Source: an uncultured Clostridia bacterium
GTDB taxonomy: Bacteria > Bacillota > Clostridia > TANB77 > CAG-508
Length of the DNA: 64,000 bases
NCBI GenBank assembly: GCA_948891265.1
Contig: CAQUBD010000008.1
Coordinates: 1 to 64,000, forward strand
Direction of reading: 5' to 3'
Under the pieces are notes generated by a model, which ran no database searches, had not been told where the DNA came from, and saw only the letters and a list, made by a program, of their open reading frames with translations. A program made the translations under genes and the position numbers. Positions 1 through 9,322 of the stretch are shown here, one piece after another. The stretch's first letter is position 1, and each line of letters begins with the position of its first letter.

Positions 1-1
1 T

Positions 2-949
2 CAATTATATGTTTTCGTTTATGGTGGTGTCTGTAAAGGCATGAATGTCTATTCAGTCGCAAAAAGAAAGCCAGAAGTTTTAATACAAGATTTCTGGACA
101 TTAGGAGCTCGTTGTTTTGCTTCTAGAAGACATGGGAAGAATGAGTTTCTTGATATGACTCCAGAACAGTACAAAACGGAAGAGTATTATTTTGCAATGT
201 GTTTAGCAAATGATACACCTGTGATGGAGGATTTTCCAGAAGAAATTTTAACCACTAATTTCTTAGTTCAGCTTATTAATGATAGTGCTGATAACATTAA
301 GAGTTTTAGTGCTAAAGCTCTTGAAAAGACAGCACCTATGAATGGCAGAGATGATAAAGTAAAGTTCTGGCAAGCAGCTATTTTGTTTGATGGATATTTA
401 ATTAGAAACATTCCATTTAATGATGAACGTGTTGAATTTTTTCTTGCTAATTATGATAAAGACTCCAGTGAATATCGTTATGGTTTCAAAGACGAATACA
501 AGAGGTATCTGAGACGCAAGGAAAAAAAGCTTCATGGAGTATTAGAGGACAGCGACACTAAAATAGCTGCAAATCTTATGTTATCTGGAGCAATGTGTGG
601 TATAGGTTTAGATGACGCTGTTGACATTGCTAATGCTGACTTACAGGCAGGAATGAATCGTACTGCATTACTTCCAATCAAGTATGATGGAGGAGTTCCA
701 AAAGAATTCTGCAAGAAATATGATCAGGAAGAGTATCTCAGCGTGATTTATAAGAAACTTGGAATCGAAGTTGTAGGTGAACACGATCGTTACTATTATG
801 AAGTAAAGTTACCTAAGAATTTTAAAGTTAATGGTAACTCTGGTAGCTTTTGCTTAATGGATGGAGATAAGTGCATATTAAAATATCTCGATGTAGGACC
901 TTTCTACGACCGAAGTGTGTATGTTAAGGAGATTAATTGTTCTCTCTAA
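2..949 (+). CDS. Unrecognised protein, 5' end outside the window
   Basis: The frame is open from the first bases of the window and continues into a Met at 41, so the true start probably lies upstream. At least 315 residues are visible. The protein is soluble-looking, charged and Tyr/Lys rich, with no signal peptide or membrane segment. I do not recognise a family. Codon use is more mixed (CGT, CGC, GCT, CTT) than in the AT-rich core genes further right. A gene with a zinc-ribbon-like product follows 44 bp downstream behind its own strong Shine-Dalgarno, so the two may be co-transcribed. Confidence 0.6.
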   Translation, partial: QLYVFVYGGVCKGMNVYSVAKRKPEVLIQDFWTLGARCFASRRHGKNEFLDMTPEQYKTEEYYFAMCLANDTPVMEDFPEEILTTNFLVQLINDSADNIKSFSAKALEKTAPMNGRDDKVKFWQAAILFDGYLIRNIPFNDERVEFFLANYDKDSSEYRYGFKDEYKRYLRRKEKKLHGVLEDSDTKIAANLMLSGAMCGIGLDDAVDIANADLQAGMNRTALLPIKYDGGVPKEFCKKYDQEEYLSVIYKKLGIEVVGEHDRYYYEVKLPKNFKVNGNSGSFCLMDGDKCILKYLDVGPFYDRSVYVKEINCSL

Positions 950-993
950 TTTATGGTGACTTATAAAGCTTTTCTTGAATAAGGAGGAAAATT

Positions 994-1290
994 ATGAAAG
1001 TTGACAAAAAGCAAAAACGGTTAAAGGCTATCAAGCTGAGGTATGTTTTTTTCCCCACTAAGTGTAGATGCTGTGGAGAAGAATATAAGTACGAAAAAAT
1101 GTGGCAATTTGACCGCTATGGTGTTAACAAAACTATTCACAGATGGCATTATTGCCAGAACTGTATGCATTCTGCGGAAGAGGTCTTGAATGAAATAGAC
1201 ACAGACGCATCACATTTTGGAATTGCATGGGTGGATAATTTTATTATTAACAAAAAAGACTATACGAGAATGAAAACCTGTAAGAAATAA
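994..1290 (+). CDS. Small zinc-ribbon-like protein
   Basis: This is a 98-residue basic protein. Two Cys pairs (CRCC near residue 24 and HYCQNC near residue 52) are spaced like a zinc ribbon, suggesting nucleic-acid or protein binding; the family is not recognised. The start is supported by AAGGAGG seven bases upstream. An early in-frame CGG arginine codon (about 1018) places it with the higher-GC unusual genes rather than the AT-rich core. A convergent hairpin terminator follows at 1325. Confidence 0.6.
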   Translation: MKVDKKQKRLKAIKLRYVFFPTKCRCCGEEYKYEKMWQFDRYGVNKTIHRWHYCQNCMHSAEEVLNEIDTDASHFGIAWVDNFIINKKDYTRMKTCKK

Positions 1291-1324
1291 GGCATTTAGT
1301 GCTAGTGCTCAATAATCAACAGAA

Positions 1325-1356
1325 AAGAGGATGTCTCTGTTTTGAGACACCCTCTT
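1325..1356. terminator. Bidirectional terminator between convergent genes
   Basis: AAGAGG-TGTCTC pairs with GAGACA-CCTCTT around a six-base loop. It lies between the end of the 994 gene and the end of the reverse gene at 1361. The T-run is short on both sides. Confidence 0.55.
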
Positions 1357-1360
1357 ATGA

Positions 1361-1834
1361 TTATTCTATGCGAATGTAAGACAAGATTTTTTTGATTACG
1401 TATTCTTTACTTACGAGTTCTGGATTACCTTCAATATACATGAATTGATTTGTTTCAATGTTACCCATTGCCACTGGCTCTTGAGAAAGATTGGTTATTA
1501 TACAAACATTTTCAGGAATTTGTCCATTAAAGGCCTCTTTTAGTGTTTCTACATAAACCTTTTTTGATTCCTTACTACAGTTGATATTATAGCTTAACTT
1601 GACTGTAACTTCGGCATATCTTGCTAAAAATCCTTCACAATAAACATGTACTCCTGAGACTGTCCGCAGTTCGCATTTATCATCCCATTTATACTTACTT
1701 TTAGGCACACTGTGGCTTAAATTAAACACAAATGAAAACCGAATTACTTCTTGATTACTACGAAGATAAGTTTTCTTATTAAATTCATGTACAAGTTTCA
1801 CATCTTTGTAAATTAAATCATTAGGTATGTTCAT
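1361..1834 (-). CDS. Unrecognised 157-residue protein
   Basis: The predicted soluble protein has alternating short hydrophobic stretches consistent with a beta-rich fold, and no signal peptide or known motif. The start has AAAGGAG about eight bases upstream on the reverse strand. It uses a CGG arginine codon (reverse strand, around 1670), a mark of the unusual gene class. It is convergent with the zinc-ribbon gene. No function can be assigned. Confidence 0.55.
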   Translation of the reverse strand: MNIPNDLIYKDVKLVHEFNKKTYLRSNQEVIRFSFVFNLSHSVPKSKYKWDDKCELRTVSGVHVYCEGFLARYAEVTVKLSYNINCSKESKKVYVETLKEAFNGQIPENVCIITNLSQEPVAMGNIETNQFMYIEGNPELVSKEYVIKKILSYIRIE

Positions 1835-1971
1835 GTTGCATTCTCCTTTCGAAATTATTTCTAGGATACTTTTTTATATAGTTGCTCATATCATTATATA
1901 TGGTTTTATGTTGATTGTCAATGATTATGATTTTAAAAATTTTGTAGAACTAGAAAATTAACAATATACAA

Positions 1972-2010
1972 TTAAAAAATGCAGTCATTGTTTTATCAAA
2001 GACTGCATTT
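1972..2010 (-). terminator. Terminator of the reverse membrane-protein gene
   Basis: AATGCAGTC (1978-1986) and GACTGCATT (2001-2009) form a perfect 9-bp stem. On the reverse strand it is followed by six Ts. It lies 25 bases past the stop of the gene at 2035. Confidence 0.75.
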
Positions 2011-2034
2011 TATAGAATTGTTAATTTAACTCAT

Positions 2035-3012
2035 CTAAATATTAACTTTTAGAATTTTTTTCCATAGAATGTTTTGATTTTCTTTACAGCTAGTACTAAC
2101 TACTTTTAAATGTCTGTTCCAAAAAGGATCGTCATTTTGATTGTAAAACTCAGGATAAACTATAAATAACCAGAACCTTGCTGCAGAGTATGCTAAAATT
2201 ATATCTTTATCTTCAACCTTACTGGTTGTATTAGCACATTGGGCAATATTAGATAATACTTTTTCTATCCTATTGATTATAGAACTTAATATGCCATATT
2301 TTGTAAGTACTTTTCTAGTTATAAACTGCACGATAAAGTAAGTATATATAACTATAAATTCATTTGCTATGGAATCAGATGAAAAGTGAAATACAAATGT
2401 ACTGATAATAGTGGTAAAAATAGTTGTTAATATAATCAGTATAATATGTTCTGCATCTTTTTTTAATCCTTTTCTAGTACCACATTTTGGAGAGAATCGT
2501 GAAGCTTTTCTTACTTCTTGGATACTTCTGGGTAACCGTTTATTTGCTTCAAGAAAATTTACCATCATATGTTCAGCAGAATGCTTGCTTCTAATAGATG
2601 AATTTGTTGCCATAAATTCTAATATAATAGTTTGTATAATTGATGTTATCAAAAGTGTAATATCCACAAGAATTACAAGTACTAAGATATTACTTAGTGT
2701 GAAACATAGATAACATATTGCAATAAATTCTAGCAGAAGAAGACCTATGGTTACTGCAAACGGTTTTATTAAAGATTTAAAATTCTCTTTAATAAAAGAA
2801 ATTTTACTTGTATTGGCAGTTTTTTCAGATTCCTCGTTGCTTTCTTTGCATAAAGAAACTGAACAACCGTCTTCACTTTCAATAGCAGCAATGTAGAGTG
2901 TATTGTCTAGGTAGAATCTTATCTGGTCATTAAGACTCTCTGCAAGGGATACCGTAAGTTTGTTGGGGTAAATTGATTTAAAAAATGATATTTTTTCATT
3001 CCGTTGTTCCAT
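2035..3012 (-). CDS. Multi-pass membrane protein of unknown function
   Basis: The product has about 325 residues. The chosen ATG at 3012 has GGAGG eight bases upstream; an in-frame TTG further upstream overlaps that site and is rejected. Hydrophobic segments lie near residues 75-130 (two spans) and 195-235 (about two more), with a soluble N-terminal part and a C-terminal cytoplasmic tail. No family motif is recognised. The fourth codon of the chosen frame is CGG followed by A, read in-frame as Arg, so CGG-A does not obligatorily shift frame in this gene class. A TTGCAA-N17-TATAAT promoter precedes it. Confidence 0.55.
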   Translation of the reverse strand: MEQRNEKISFFKSIYPNKLTVSLAESLNDQIRFYLDNTLYIAAIESEDGCSVSLCKESNEESEKTANTSKISFIKENFKSLIKPFAVTIGLLLLEFIAICYLCFTLSNILVLVILVDITLLITSIIQTIILEFMATNSSIRSKHSAEHMMVNFLEANKRLPRSIQEVRKASRFSPKCGTRKGLKKDAEHIILIILTTIFTTIISTFVFHFSSDSIANEFIVIYTYFIVQFITRKVLTKYGILSSIINRIEKVLSNIAQCANTTSKVEDKDIILAYSAARFWLFIVYPEFYNQNDDPFWNRHLKVVSTSCKENQNILWKKILKVNI

Positions 3013-3076
3013 GTTTATTACCTCCAATGTAATGTTAAGTTAATATGTTACAATTCTATTTAGAATTACATTTCCT

Positions 3077-3105
3077 ATTATATCATAACTTTACATAATT
3101 TGCAA
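3077..3105 (-). promoter_or_regulatory. Sigma-A type promoter for the membrane-protein gene
   Basis: On the reverse strand TTGCAA and TATAAT are separated by 17 bp. It is divergent from the Nudix promoter, 12 bp away. Confidence 0.65.
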
Positions 3106-3116
3106 GGCTTGCATAG

Positions 3117-3145
3117 TTGAAAAATTCATTTATATATGGTATAGT
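3117..3145 (+). promoter_or_regulatory. Sigma-A type promoter for the Nudix gene
   Basis: TTGAAA (3117-3122), a 17-bp spacer and TATAGT (3140-3145) lie 48 bp before the start codon. Confidence 0.65.
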
Positions 3146-3192
3146 AAAAATGTTAAGCAAATTACATATTATAAAGGAGCGTAGGTGAAAAT

Positions 3193-3651
3193 ATGATATT
3201 ATCAACATTATGTTATTTAGAAAAAGACGGAAAATATTTAATGCTACACAGAACAAAAAAAGAAAATGATATTAATAAAGACAAATGGTTAGGAATAGGC
3301 GGAAAATTTGAAGAGGGAGAAAGTCCAGAAGAATGTATTATAAGAGAAGTAAATGAAGAAACTGGACTGCTACTTAAATCATATAAACTTAGATGTATAG
3401 TAACATATATATCAACAACATGGGAAACAGAATATATATATGTATTTACATCAGACAATTTTGAGGGTAATATGATAGAGTGCAATGAGGGTGATCTACA
3501 ATGGGTAAATAAGGAAGACATAACTAAACTAAATATTTGGGAAGGTGACAAAATATTTATAGAGAAACTTCAAAAAGATAATAATTTTTTTACAGTTAAG
3601 TTTGAATATGATGGAGATAAACTTATTGGATATCATCTGAATGAATATTAG
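3193..3651 (+). CDS. Nudix hydrolase, MutT/8-oxo-dGTP diphosphatase-like
   Basis: The product has 152 residues. A complete Nudix box is visible (GX5EX7REVXEEXG pattern from about residue 33, core REVNEETG), which holds the Mg-binding glutamates. Proteins of this size and N-terminal sequence usually hydrolyse 8-oxo-dGTP or related nucleotides to keep them out of DNA; the exact substrate is inferred. AAGGAG precedes the start at a long 13-base spacing. It is the first gene after a divergent promoter pair, and the AraC-type regulator follows after about 95 bp. Confidence 0.8.
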   Translation: MILSTLCYLEKDGKYLMLHRTKKENDINKDKWLGIGGKFEEGESPEECIIREVNEETGLLLKSYKLRCIVTYISTTWETEYIYVFTSDNFEGNMIECNEGDLQWVNKEDITKLNIWEGDKIFIEKLQKDNNFFTVKFEYDGDKLIGYHLNEY

Positions 3652-3747
3652 TACACATATTAAGAATAGAAAATAGGAGAAATATTTTGAAGAACTCAAA
3701 TATACAAAATATATAATGAAGTAATATTTAAATAAGGAAAACAAGAA

Positions 3748-4578
3748 ATGAATTATTATGACAATTTAAACAAAATTATAAATAAAATAGAGGAAAACTT
3801 AAGCAACAAAATAGAATACAAAGAACTAGCCAAAATGATAGGAACAACATCATACACACTACAAAGGATATTTGTATTCTTAACAGGAATAACCCTAACA
3901 GAATATATAAGAAAAAGAAGACTAAGCAAAGCAGCAGAAGAAATACTATCATCAGAAATAAAAATAATAGACCTAAGTCTAAAATACCAATATGACTCGC
4001 CAGTATCATTTTCAAATTCCTTTAAAAAAATGCATGGAATAAGTCCACAAACACTAAGAAAAACAAAGCAAACAGTAAAAATATTCCCCAAAATGGAATT
4101 TAAACCAATAATAGAAACAATAGACGAACTAGAATATAGGATAATGGAACGCGACAAACAAAAACTATATGGAATAACAACAGGAATAATAAAACTAGAA
4201 GACAACAAATCAATACAAAGATTATTTGAAAAAAGCAGAAAAGAAAAAATATTAGACTTTATAATAAATAATTCTGATAGCAAAGAACTATATTATGGAG
4301 TTTCAAGAGATATATATCAAAATGGAGAATATACACAAAAAATACAATACTATATTTTAGGAAAAGAAAAAAGAGAAGACTTTGTAAGTATAGAAATTCC
4401 AAAAGCAACATGGGCATGTTTTAAACTCAATAACAAAAACCAAGAACAAATATTAAAATTATATAATACAATATATACGAAATGGTTACCATCATCAATA
4501 TATAATGAAATATTACAATACCCACAACTAGAAATTTACTATGAAGACAGTTGCGAAATATGTATTCCTGTAAAATAA
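3748..4578 (+). CDS. AraC-family regulator with GyrI-like effector domain
   Basis: The product has 276 residues. The N-terminal 110 residues form a two-helix-turn-helix AraC DNA-binding domain, including the conserved second HTH around PVSFSNSFKKMHGISPQTLR. The rest resembles the GyrI/AraC_E_bind effector domain that binds drug-like ligands in Rob and BmrR-type regulators. It lies just upstream of a two-subunit ABC exporter, so regulation of that exporter by a toxic ligand is a reasonable inference. A long inverted repeat and a terminator separate the two units. Codon use is extremely A-rich. Confidence 0.82.
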   Translation: MNYYDNLNKIINKIEENLSNKIEYKELAKMIGTTSYTLQRIFVFLTGITLTEYIRKRRLSKAAEEILSSEIKIIDLSLKYQYDSPVSFSNSFKKMHGISPQTLRKTKQTVKIFPKMEFKPIIETIDELEYRIMERDKQKLYGITTGIIKLEDNKSIQRLFEKSRKEKILDFIINNSDSKELYYGVSRDIYQNGEYTQKIQYYILGKEKREDFVSIEIPKATWACFKLNNKNQEQILKLYNTIYTKWLPSSIYNEILQYPQLEIYYEDSCEICIPVK

Positions 4579-4585
4579 TTAATAG

Positions 4586-4661
4586 TTACAATTCACAGCT
4601 TTAAATAATGCTTGTCCTGTTACCCTGCATGGACTTAAAATAATATGGCTGTAAATTGTAA
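4586..4661. repeat. 76-bp imperfect inverted repeat after the AraC gene
   Basis: TTACAATTCACAGC (4586-4599) pairs with GCTGTAAATTGTAA (4648-4661) with one mismatch. The 48-bp interior is noticeably more GC-rich than its surroundings. It could be a structured RNA, a regulator site or a small foldback element. Confidence 0.5.
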
Positions 4662-4693
4662 AACTTAATAAAATTGATATCAAAAAAGTTAAG

Positions 4694-4744
4694 AAAAACA
4701 TCTATAAAATATGTAGAATAAATATATATTTTATAGGTGTTTTT
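4694..4744 (+). terminator. Terminator upstream of the ABC exporter
   Basis: AAAAACATCTATAAAATAT pairs with ATATTTTATAGGTGTTTTT, giving a long stem with a terminal T-run. It lies 115 bp before the exporter start. Confidence 0.65.
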
Positions 4745-4857
4745 ACATTTTAACCCTATTACCAGACATTTTTTTTGAATATAAATTTCTGTTAATAAAG
4801 GTTAATATAAAAAACATAAATACAAATCCAAAAAATACAAATAAAAAAGGAATAAAT

Positions 4858-6600
4858 ATGAAAAACAATGTAATAAAAATATCACTAAAAAACACAGCCA
4901 AATACATAATCTTATTAACTCTACTAAGTATAATAATATCATACATAACAATACAAATATCATTAAACATAAAATATGCAATAGATGGAGTATTGTTCAA
5001 CAATTATGAGAATATGTCCCCAATTATACACACATTCTTAAAAAACAATTATATAAAAGACTTAATGTTTTTTGCAATACTAATAATTATATTAAACTTA
5101 GTATCAAGAGCACTAAACTATTTCAGGGATAGAGCAACTACAAAACTAAAACTAAAAATTAACACAAACTTAAAAACAGCATTATATAAACACATGATAA
5201 ATCTAGAATACGAAAGTTACAACAAATATGACAAAGCAGAAATAATGCAAAGAATAAATGAAGATGCAGAAATATATTCAGAATTTTTTAATAGTCAATT
5301 TAATATAATTTTAGACATAATATTTTTAAGCATATTTATTATAAAAGAAAGTTCCAAACTAAATATAGCAATATCAGTATATATATTTACATCAATAATA
5401 ATAATGATGATATTTTCATTATGGTATTTTAAAAAGTTAAATAAAAGCATAGAAAGACTTGTAAGCAAAAGAAAAAAATTATTAAGTACAACACTTATAA
5501 ATCTAAACAACTTAAAATTAGTAAGAATGTTCAATAAGCAAAAACAAGAAAAAGAAAACTACAAGAAATTAAATGATGATTACAATGAAGCAAATGAAAG
5601 CTTTATAAAATTAGTATTATTTTATGACATAATCCTTGAACATATAACATATCTAAAAAGACCAATAATATTCATTATAGGCGGAATATCAATAATAAAT
5701 GGAAATATGACAATAGGAGCATTAATGGCACTTATCAATTTAGCAGGAGAAATATTTAATTGTATATATGATTTAGGAGAAAATTTAGAAATAATAGATA
5801 ATTTCTTTGTTGTTAGCAAAAAAATAAATAGATTATTAAGACTAAAACAAGAAGAAAAAGAAAAACAAATATATGACTTAAATGGAGAAATCATATTTAG
5901 TAATGTAACAATTTATGTAGAAAAAAAGAAAATACTTGAAAACTTAAATTTTATAATAAAAGAAGGAGAAAAAGTTGCAATTATTGGAGAAAACGGAAGC
6001 GGAAAAAGTATATTAGCAAAAACAATATTAGGATTTTACGATTATGAAGGAAACATTTATATAAACAATCACAATATAAAAAGATTAAGCAAAGAAAATA
6101 TAAGAAAATATGTAGAGCTAATTTTAGGAGAATCATATATGTTCTCTGGAAGCATAATGGAAAATATAGCATTACACAATGAAATAGACGAACAAAAAAT
6201 AAAACAAGCTGTAAAAGATACAGAAATAGAAGCAGATATAAAAAAATTTAAAGACAAATACAATACATTAATTGGAGAAAAAGGAACAAAACTATCTGGA
6301 GGACAAAAGCAAAGAATTTGTATAGCAAGAAGTTTAGTAAATAATAAACCTATACTAATTCTAGATGAAGCTGTAAATAAGCTAGATAACAAAACAAGAC
6401 AGAATATATTAGAAAATTTAAAAAATAAATATAAAGAAAAAACAATCATATTAATAAGTAACAATTTAGAAATAATAAATTATGTAGATAATATAATCTT
6501 CATAGATCAAAAAACAACAATAAAAGGAACACACAAAGAACTATTAGAAAGAAACAAAAATTATAAAAAAATAATAGAAATTAATGAAGATATAATATAG
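4858..6600 (+). CDS. ABC exporter subunit A (fused membrane and ATPase domains)
   Basis: The product has 580 residues: an N-terminal exporter-type transmembrane domain (about residues 1-320, six predicted spans) and a C-terminal nucleotide-binding domain. Walker A is GENGSGKS near residue 377, the signature LSGGQKQR is near 479 and Walker B is ILILDEAV near 500. The switch histidine is absent: the usual AHRL is ISNNL near residue 533. In heterodimeric exporters one subunit typically carries such a degenerate site. The second subunit starts 16 bp downstream. The AraC/GyrI-type regulator upstream suggests export of a toxic small molecule or peptide; the substrate is unknown. Confidence 0.82.
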   Translation: MKNNVIKISLKNTAKYIILLTLLSIIISYITIQISLNIKYAIDGVLFNNYENMSPIIHTFLKNNYIKDLMFFAILIIILNLVSRALNYFRDRATTKLKLKINTNLKTALYKHMINLEYESYNKYDKAEIMQRINEDAEIYSEFFNSQFNIILDIIFLSIFIIKESSKLNIAISVYIFTSIIIMMIFSLWYFKKLNKSIERLVSKRKKLLSTTLINLNNLKLVRMFNKQKQEKENYKKLNDDYNEANESFIKLVLFYDIILEHITYLKRPIIFIIGGISIINGNMTIGALMALINLAGEIFNCIYDLGENLEIIDNFFVVSKKINRLLRLKQEEKEKQIYDLNGEIIFSNVTIYVEKKKILENLNFIIKEGEKVAIIGENGSGKSILAKTILGFYDYEGNIYINNHNIKRLSKENIRKYVELILGESYMFSGSIMENIALHNEIDEQKIKQAVKDTEIEADIKKFKDKYNTLIGEKGTKLSGGQKQRICIARSLVNNKPILILDEAVNKLDNKTRQNILENLKNKYKEKTIILISNNLEIINYVDNIIFIDQKTTIKGTHKELLERNKNYKKIIEINEDII

Positions 6601-6616
6601 ATAGGAATTACTCAAA

Positions 6617-8342
6617 ATGAAAGAAAAATTAAAAAAACTAAAGCAAATGTACAAAATATCTGGATATAGAAAACAATTCATAATTTTATATACAATTATA
6701 ATAACATCAGCAATAATTGAAATAATAACTGTACCATATATAACAAAACAAATATTAAATATTCACATACCAAATAAAAACATAAAAGCACTAATCATTT
6801 TTGTATGTATATATACAATATTTTTAATATTGCAATGCTATATGACTCTCAAACATTGTAATATAAGGTCAATCTTACAAAGAAAAATACAAAGAGATTT
6901 AAGAGAAAAAGTATTTTTTAAGATGCAAGATATAAATACAAAATATTATGATGAAAATGAGACAGGAGTATTATTACAGTTTTTAGAAACTGATATAAAT
7001 GACTCTGGAGCATTATTTCCAGAAATTATAGTAGAAATGTATTTTATGGGATTAATAAGATTTTCTATTATCGCAATATTTTTAATGTTTATAGATTTAA
7101 AAGTAACATTATTAATTTTAATGCTATACCTAATAGGATTTTTTATAACAACATATTTCAATAAAAAAACAATTAAAATAATAAATGAAATAAGAAAAAT
7201 AAACATAGAATTATATAATCATATAAATGAAGGGATACAAGGATTTCTAACAATTAAAGTACTAAACATAATTGACAAAAAAGAAAAAGAACTAAAAAAC
7301 AAATTAGATGAATATACAAATAGTAATATTACACTAGAAAAAATTGTTGCAAAATATAATAATATTTTTACATTTATAATATCAATATCAGTATCAATAA
7401 TAATATATTTTGCTGGGATAGATGTAGTACAAGGAATAAGTACATATGCAAATATACTTTTATTAATAGAATATAGTTCTGCACTACAATATGAGTTTGC
7501 ATGGTTTACAAGACATCTTACAAGTTTCAACAAATCATTTTTGGCATATTCAAAAATTATAGAATTTTTAAATAAAGAAGATGTAGAACAATTAGAAAAT
7601 GGAGAAGAATTATCAAAAATAAAAGAAATAGAATTTAAAAATGTATATTTTTCATATAATGGCAATCAGAAAAACATAGAAAAATTTTCTATGAAATTAG
7701 AAAAAAATAAAAAAATTGCATTAGTAGGAAGAACAGGAAGCGGAAAAACAACAATTGCAAATTTACTATGCAGATTTTATGAACCACAAAAAGGAGAAAT
7801 ACAAATCAATAATCAAAATTATAAAAATTATAGCATATCATCGATCAGAAAAAGAATAGGATATGTTATGCAAGAGGTTCAAATACTTCCAAATACTATA
7901 ATAGATAATATAAGATATGTTAATAAAGATATAACAATAGAACAAATTGAAAATATATTTAAAAAGCTAAAATTATATGACAAAATACTTGAATTAGAAA
8001 ATGGATATAACACAGATATATATAATAATTCAGAAATATTATCAACTCGGAGAAAGACAAATGATAAATTTTGCAAGAGCTATGGCAGTTAAAGCTGATA
8101 TTATAATTTTAGATGAAGTAACTTCTGCTTTAAGCTATAAGTCAGAGCTTCTTGTTAAAAATGCTATCAAAGAAATTACAAAAAATAAAATGTGTATAAT
8201 AATAGCTCATAGATTGTCAACAATAAAAGATTGTAATGAAATTATTTTGATGAGAGATGGAAAAATTATTGAAAAAGGTACACATCAGGATCTTGTTGAA
8301 ATAAATGGGGAATATTGTAAATTAGTTAGCAGAAAGAATTAA
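6617..8342 (+). CDS. ABC exporter subunit B, interrupted by a +1 frameshift
   Basis: The zero frame runs to a stop at 8092. A second overlapping frame carries the rest to 8342. Omitting the C at 8048 yields one 574-residue exporter subunit: membrane domain about 1-310, Walker A GRTGSGKTT near 371, a signature that becomes LSTGERQM, Walker B IIILDEVTSAL and a normal H-loop AHRLSTI. The break therefore lies inside the ABC signature, at ACT-CGG-A instead of ACT-GGA. The subunit is canonical at the H-loop, complementing subunit A. Either it is expressed by +1 recoding, or it is a recent pseudogene, or the base is an error. See the same context at 11697, 16342 and 47679. Confidence 0.8.
8048..8051 (+). 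other. +1 frameshift site CGG-A in the ABC exporter
   Basis: The zero frame reads ACT CGG AGA. Skipping C8048 gives ACT GGA GAA, restoring the Ser-Thr-Gly-Glu of the ABC signature. Confidence 0.75.
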
Positions 8343-8451
8343 TCCTTTCCAATAATGCTGTAGAAATCATAATAAACACAAAATTTATCAAATAAAGAAG
8401 AATTTATCGAAAGAGCAAAAAAAGTGATATTAAAAGGAATGTAATAAATTT

Positions 8452-8510
8452 AAAAAGATGCTGTAAAAAAAAGTAATAAAAATAATTACTTTTTTTACAG
8501 CATCTTTTTA
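8452..8510. terminator. Strong bidirectional terminator
   Basis: AAAAAGATGCTGTAAAAAAAAGTAAT pairs with ATTACTTTTTTTACAGCATCTTTTT almost perfectly. It separates the exporter genes from the convergent CotF-like operon. Confidence 0.85.
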
Positions 8511-8517
8511 CTATATT

Positions 8518-8763
8518 CTATTGTGCAGAATATTTTTGTTTAGCAGTATCTATTTTTTGTTGTTCTACAGTATCCATTTTATACCAGCCTTTTTCAGACA
8601 TCAAATTAAAAATTTTATTTTGAATATCTAAAGACTCATTTAAAGCACATTTGAAAGCTTCATGAACTTCAGCAGTAGATGACTCTATAGTTCCATGAAG
8701 ATATAAATCACAAACACCTTTAATAATTAGTAATTCTTTTTCCATTAAATCTTTATCTTCCAT
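8518..8763 (-). CDS. CotF-like spore coat protein, C-terminal type
   Basis: The product has 81 residues. The sequence around DLYLHGTIESSTAEVHEAF, ALNESL and SEKGWY matches the ferritin-like coat F family of endospore formers. It is shorter than classical CotF, covering only the second half. A 57-residue protein ten bases upstream resembles the first half, so the pair may form a split coat protein. A role in the spore coat is inferred from the family. Confidence 0.7.
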   Translation of the reverse strand: MEDKDLMEKELLIIKGVCDLYLHGTIESSTAEVHEAFKCALNESLDIQNKIFNLMSEKGWYKMDTVEQQKIDTAKQKYSAQ

Positions 8764-8773
8764 AATATCCCCC

Positions 8774-8947
8774 TTATAATAAATTTAAAAACTTATTAAA
8801 AATTTCATTATGTTTTTGTTCTAATTGCCCAATATAAGTAGCAAGATTAACATCTTTTAATTGGCTAGCAGTATATTTGCTACAAGATTTCATAAAAGTT
8901 TCGTGTCCTAAAGCATCCTCAACATATAAAAGTTCTTTACTTGTCAT
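8774..8947 (-). CDS. CotF-like small protein, N-terminal type
   Basis: The product has 57 residues and begins MTSKELLYVEDALGHE. The start has AGGAGG nine bases upstream on the reverse strand. LYVEDALGHE and the QLEQKHNEIFNKFL helix resemble the first helices of coat F-like proteins. The stop lies ten bases before the start codon of the second CotF-like gene, consistent with a two-gene operon. Small size lowers certainty about function, but the frame and ribosome-binding site are convincing. Confidence 0.65.
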   Translation of the reverse strand: MTSKELLYVEDALGHETFMKSCSKYTASQLKDVNLATYIGQLEQKHNEIFNKFLNLL

Positions 8948-9025
8948 AAAAATCTACCTCCTAAAAATAGGATTTCCAGATTGTATGAAAATATACAAGA
9001 AATGGAAAAATGTATTTTTATATTA

Positions 9026-9054
9026 TTGATAAGTATTAGTTTATATGCTATGAT
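9026..9054 (+). promoter_or_regulatory. Sigma-A type promoter
   Basis: TTGATA (9026-9031), a 17-bp spacer and TATGAT (9049-9054) lie upstream of the 67-residue gene at 9091. Confidence 0.65.
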
Positions 9055-9090
9055 AGTAACTGTAAAAATAGTTAAGGGGGAGTATCTATA

Positions 9091-9294
9091 ATGAGCAAAT
9101 ATAACAAATTATGGGAATATTTAAAAGAAAACAATAAAGTAAACTACAAAATATCTTATGAAAAAATCAAAAATATTTTAGGATTTGAAATAGACCACTC
9201 TTTTCTAACATATAAAAAAGAAGCAAAACAATATGGATATGAAGTAGGAAAAATATCAATGAAAGAAAAAACAATAATCTTTAATAAAATATAA
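9091..9294 (+). CDS. Small conserved-looking protein, function unknown
   Basis: The product has 67 residues. AAGGGGG precedes the start. The pattern of an N-terminal KLWEYLKE helix, IDHSFL and a C-terminal VGKISMKEKTIIF strand resembles a small helix-sheet family widespread in bacteria; I cannot name it with certainty. It has its own promoter and lies 28 bp ahead of the RNA methyltransferase gene, so both may be in one transcript. Confidence 0.6.
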   Translation: MSKYNKLWEYLKENNKVNYKISYEKIKNILGFEIDHSFLTYKKEAKQYGYEVGKISMKEKTIIFNKI

Positions 9295-9322
9295 CGTATA
9301 TTATAAAAATTTGGAGGAAAAA

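Noticed and set aside
8001..8342. Separate 113-residue ATPase fragment gene
   Set aside because: It contains only the second half of an ABC ATPase domain and continues the upstream gene after a single base.
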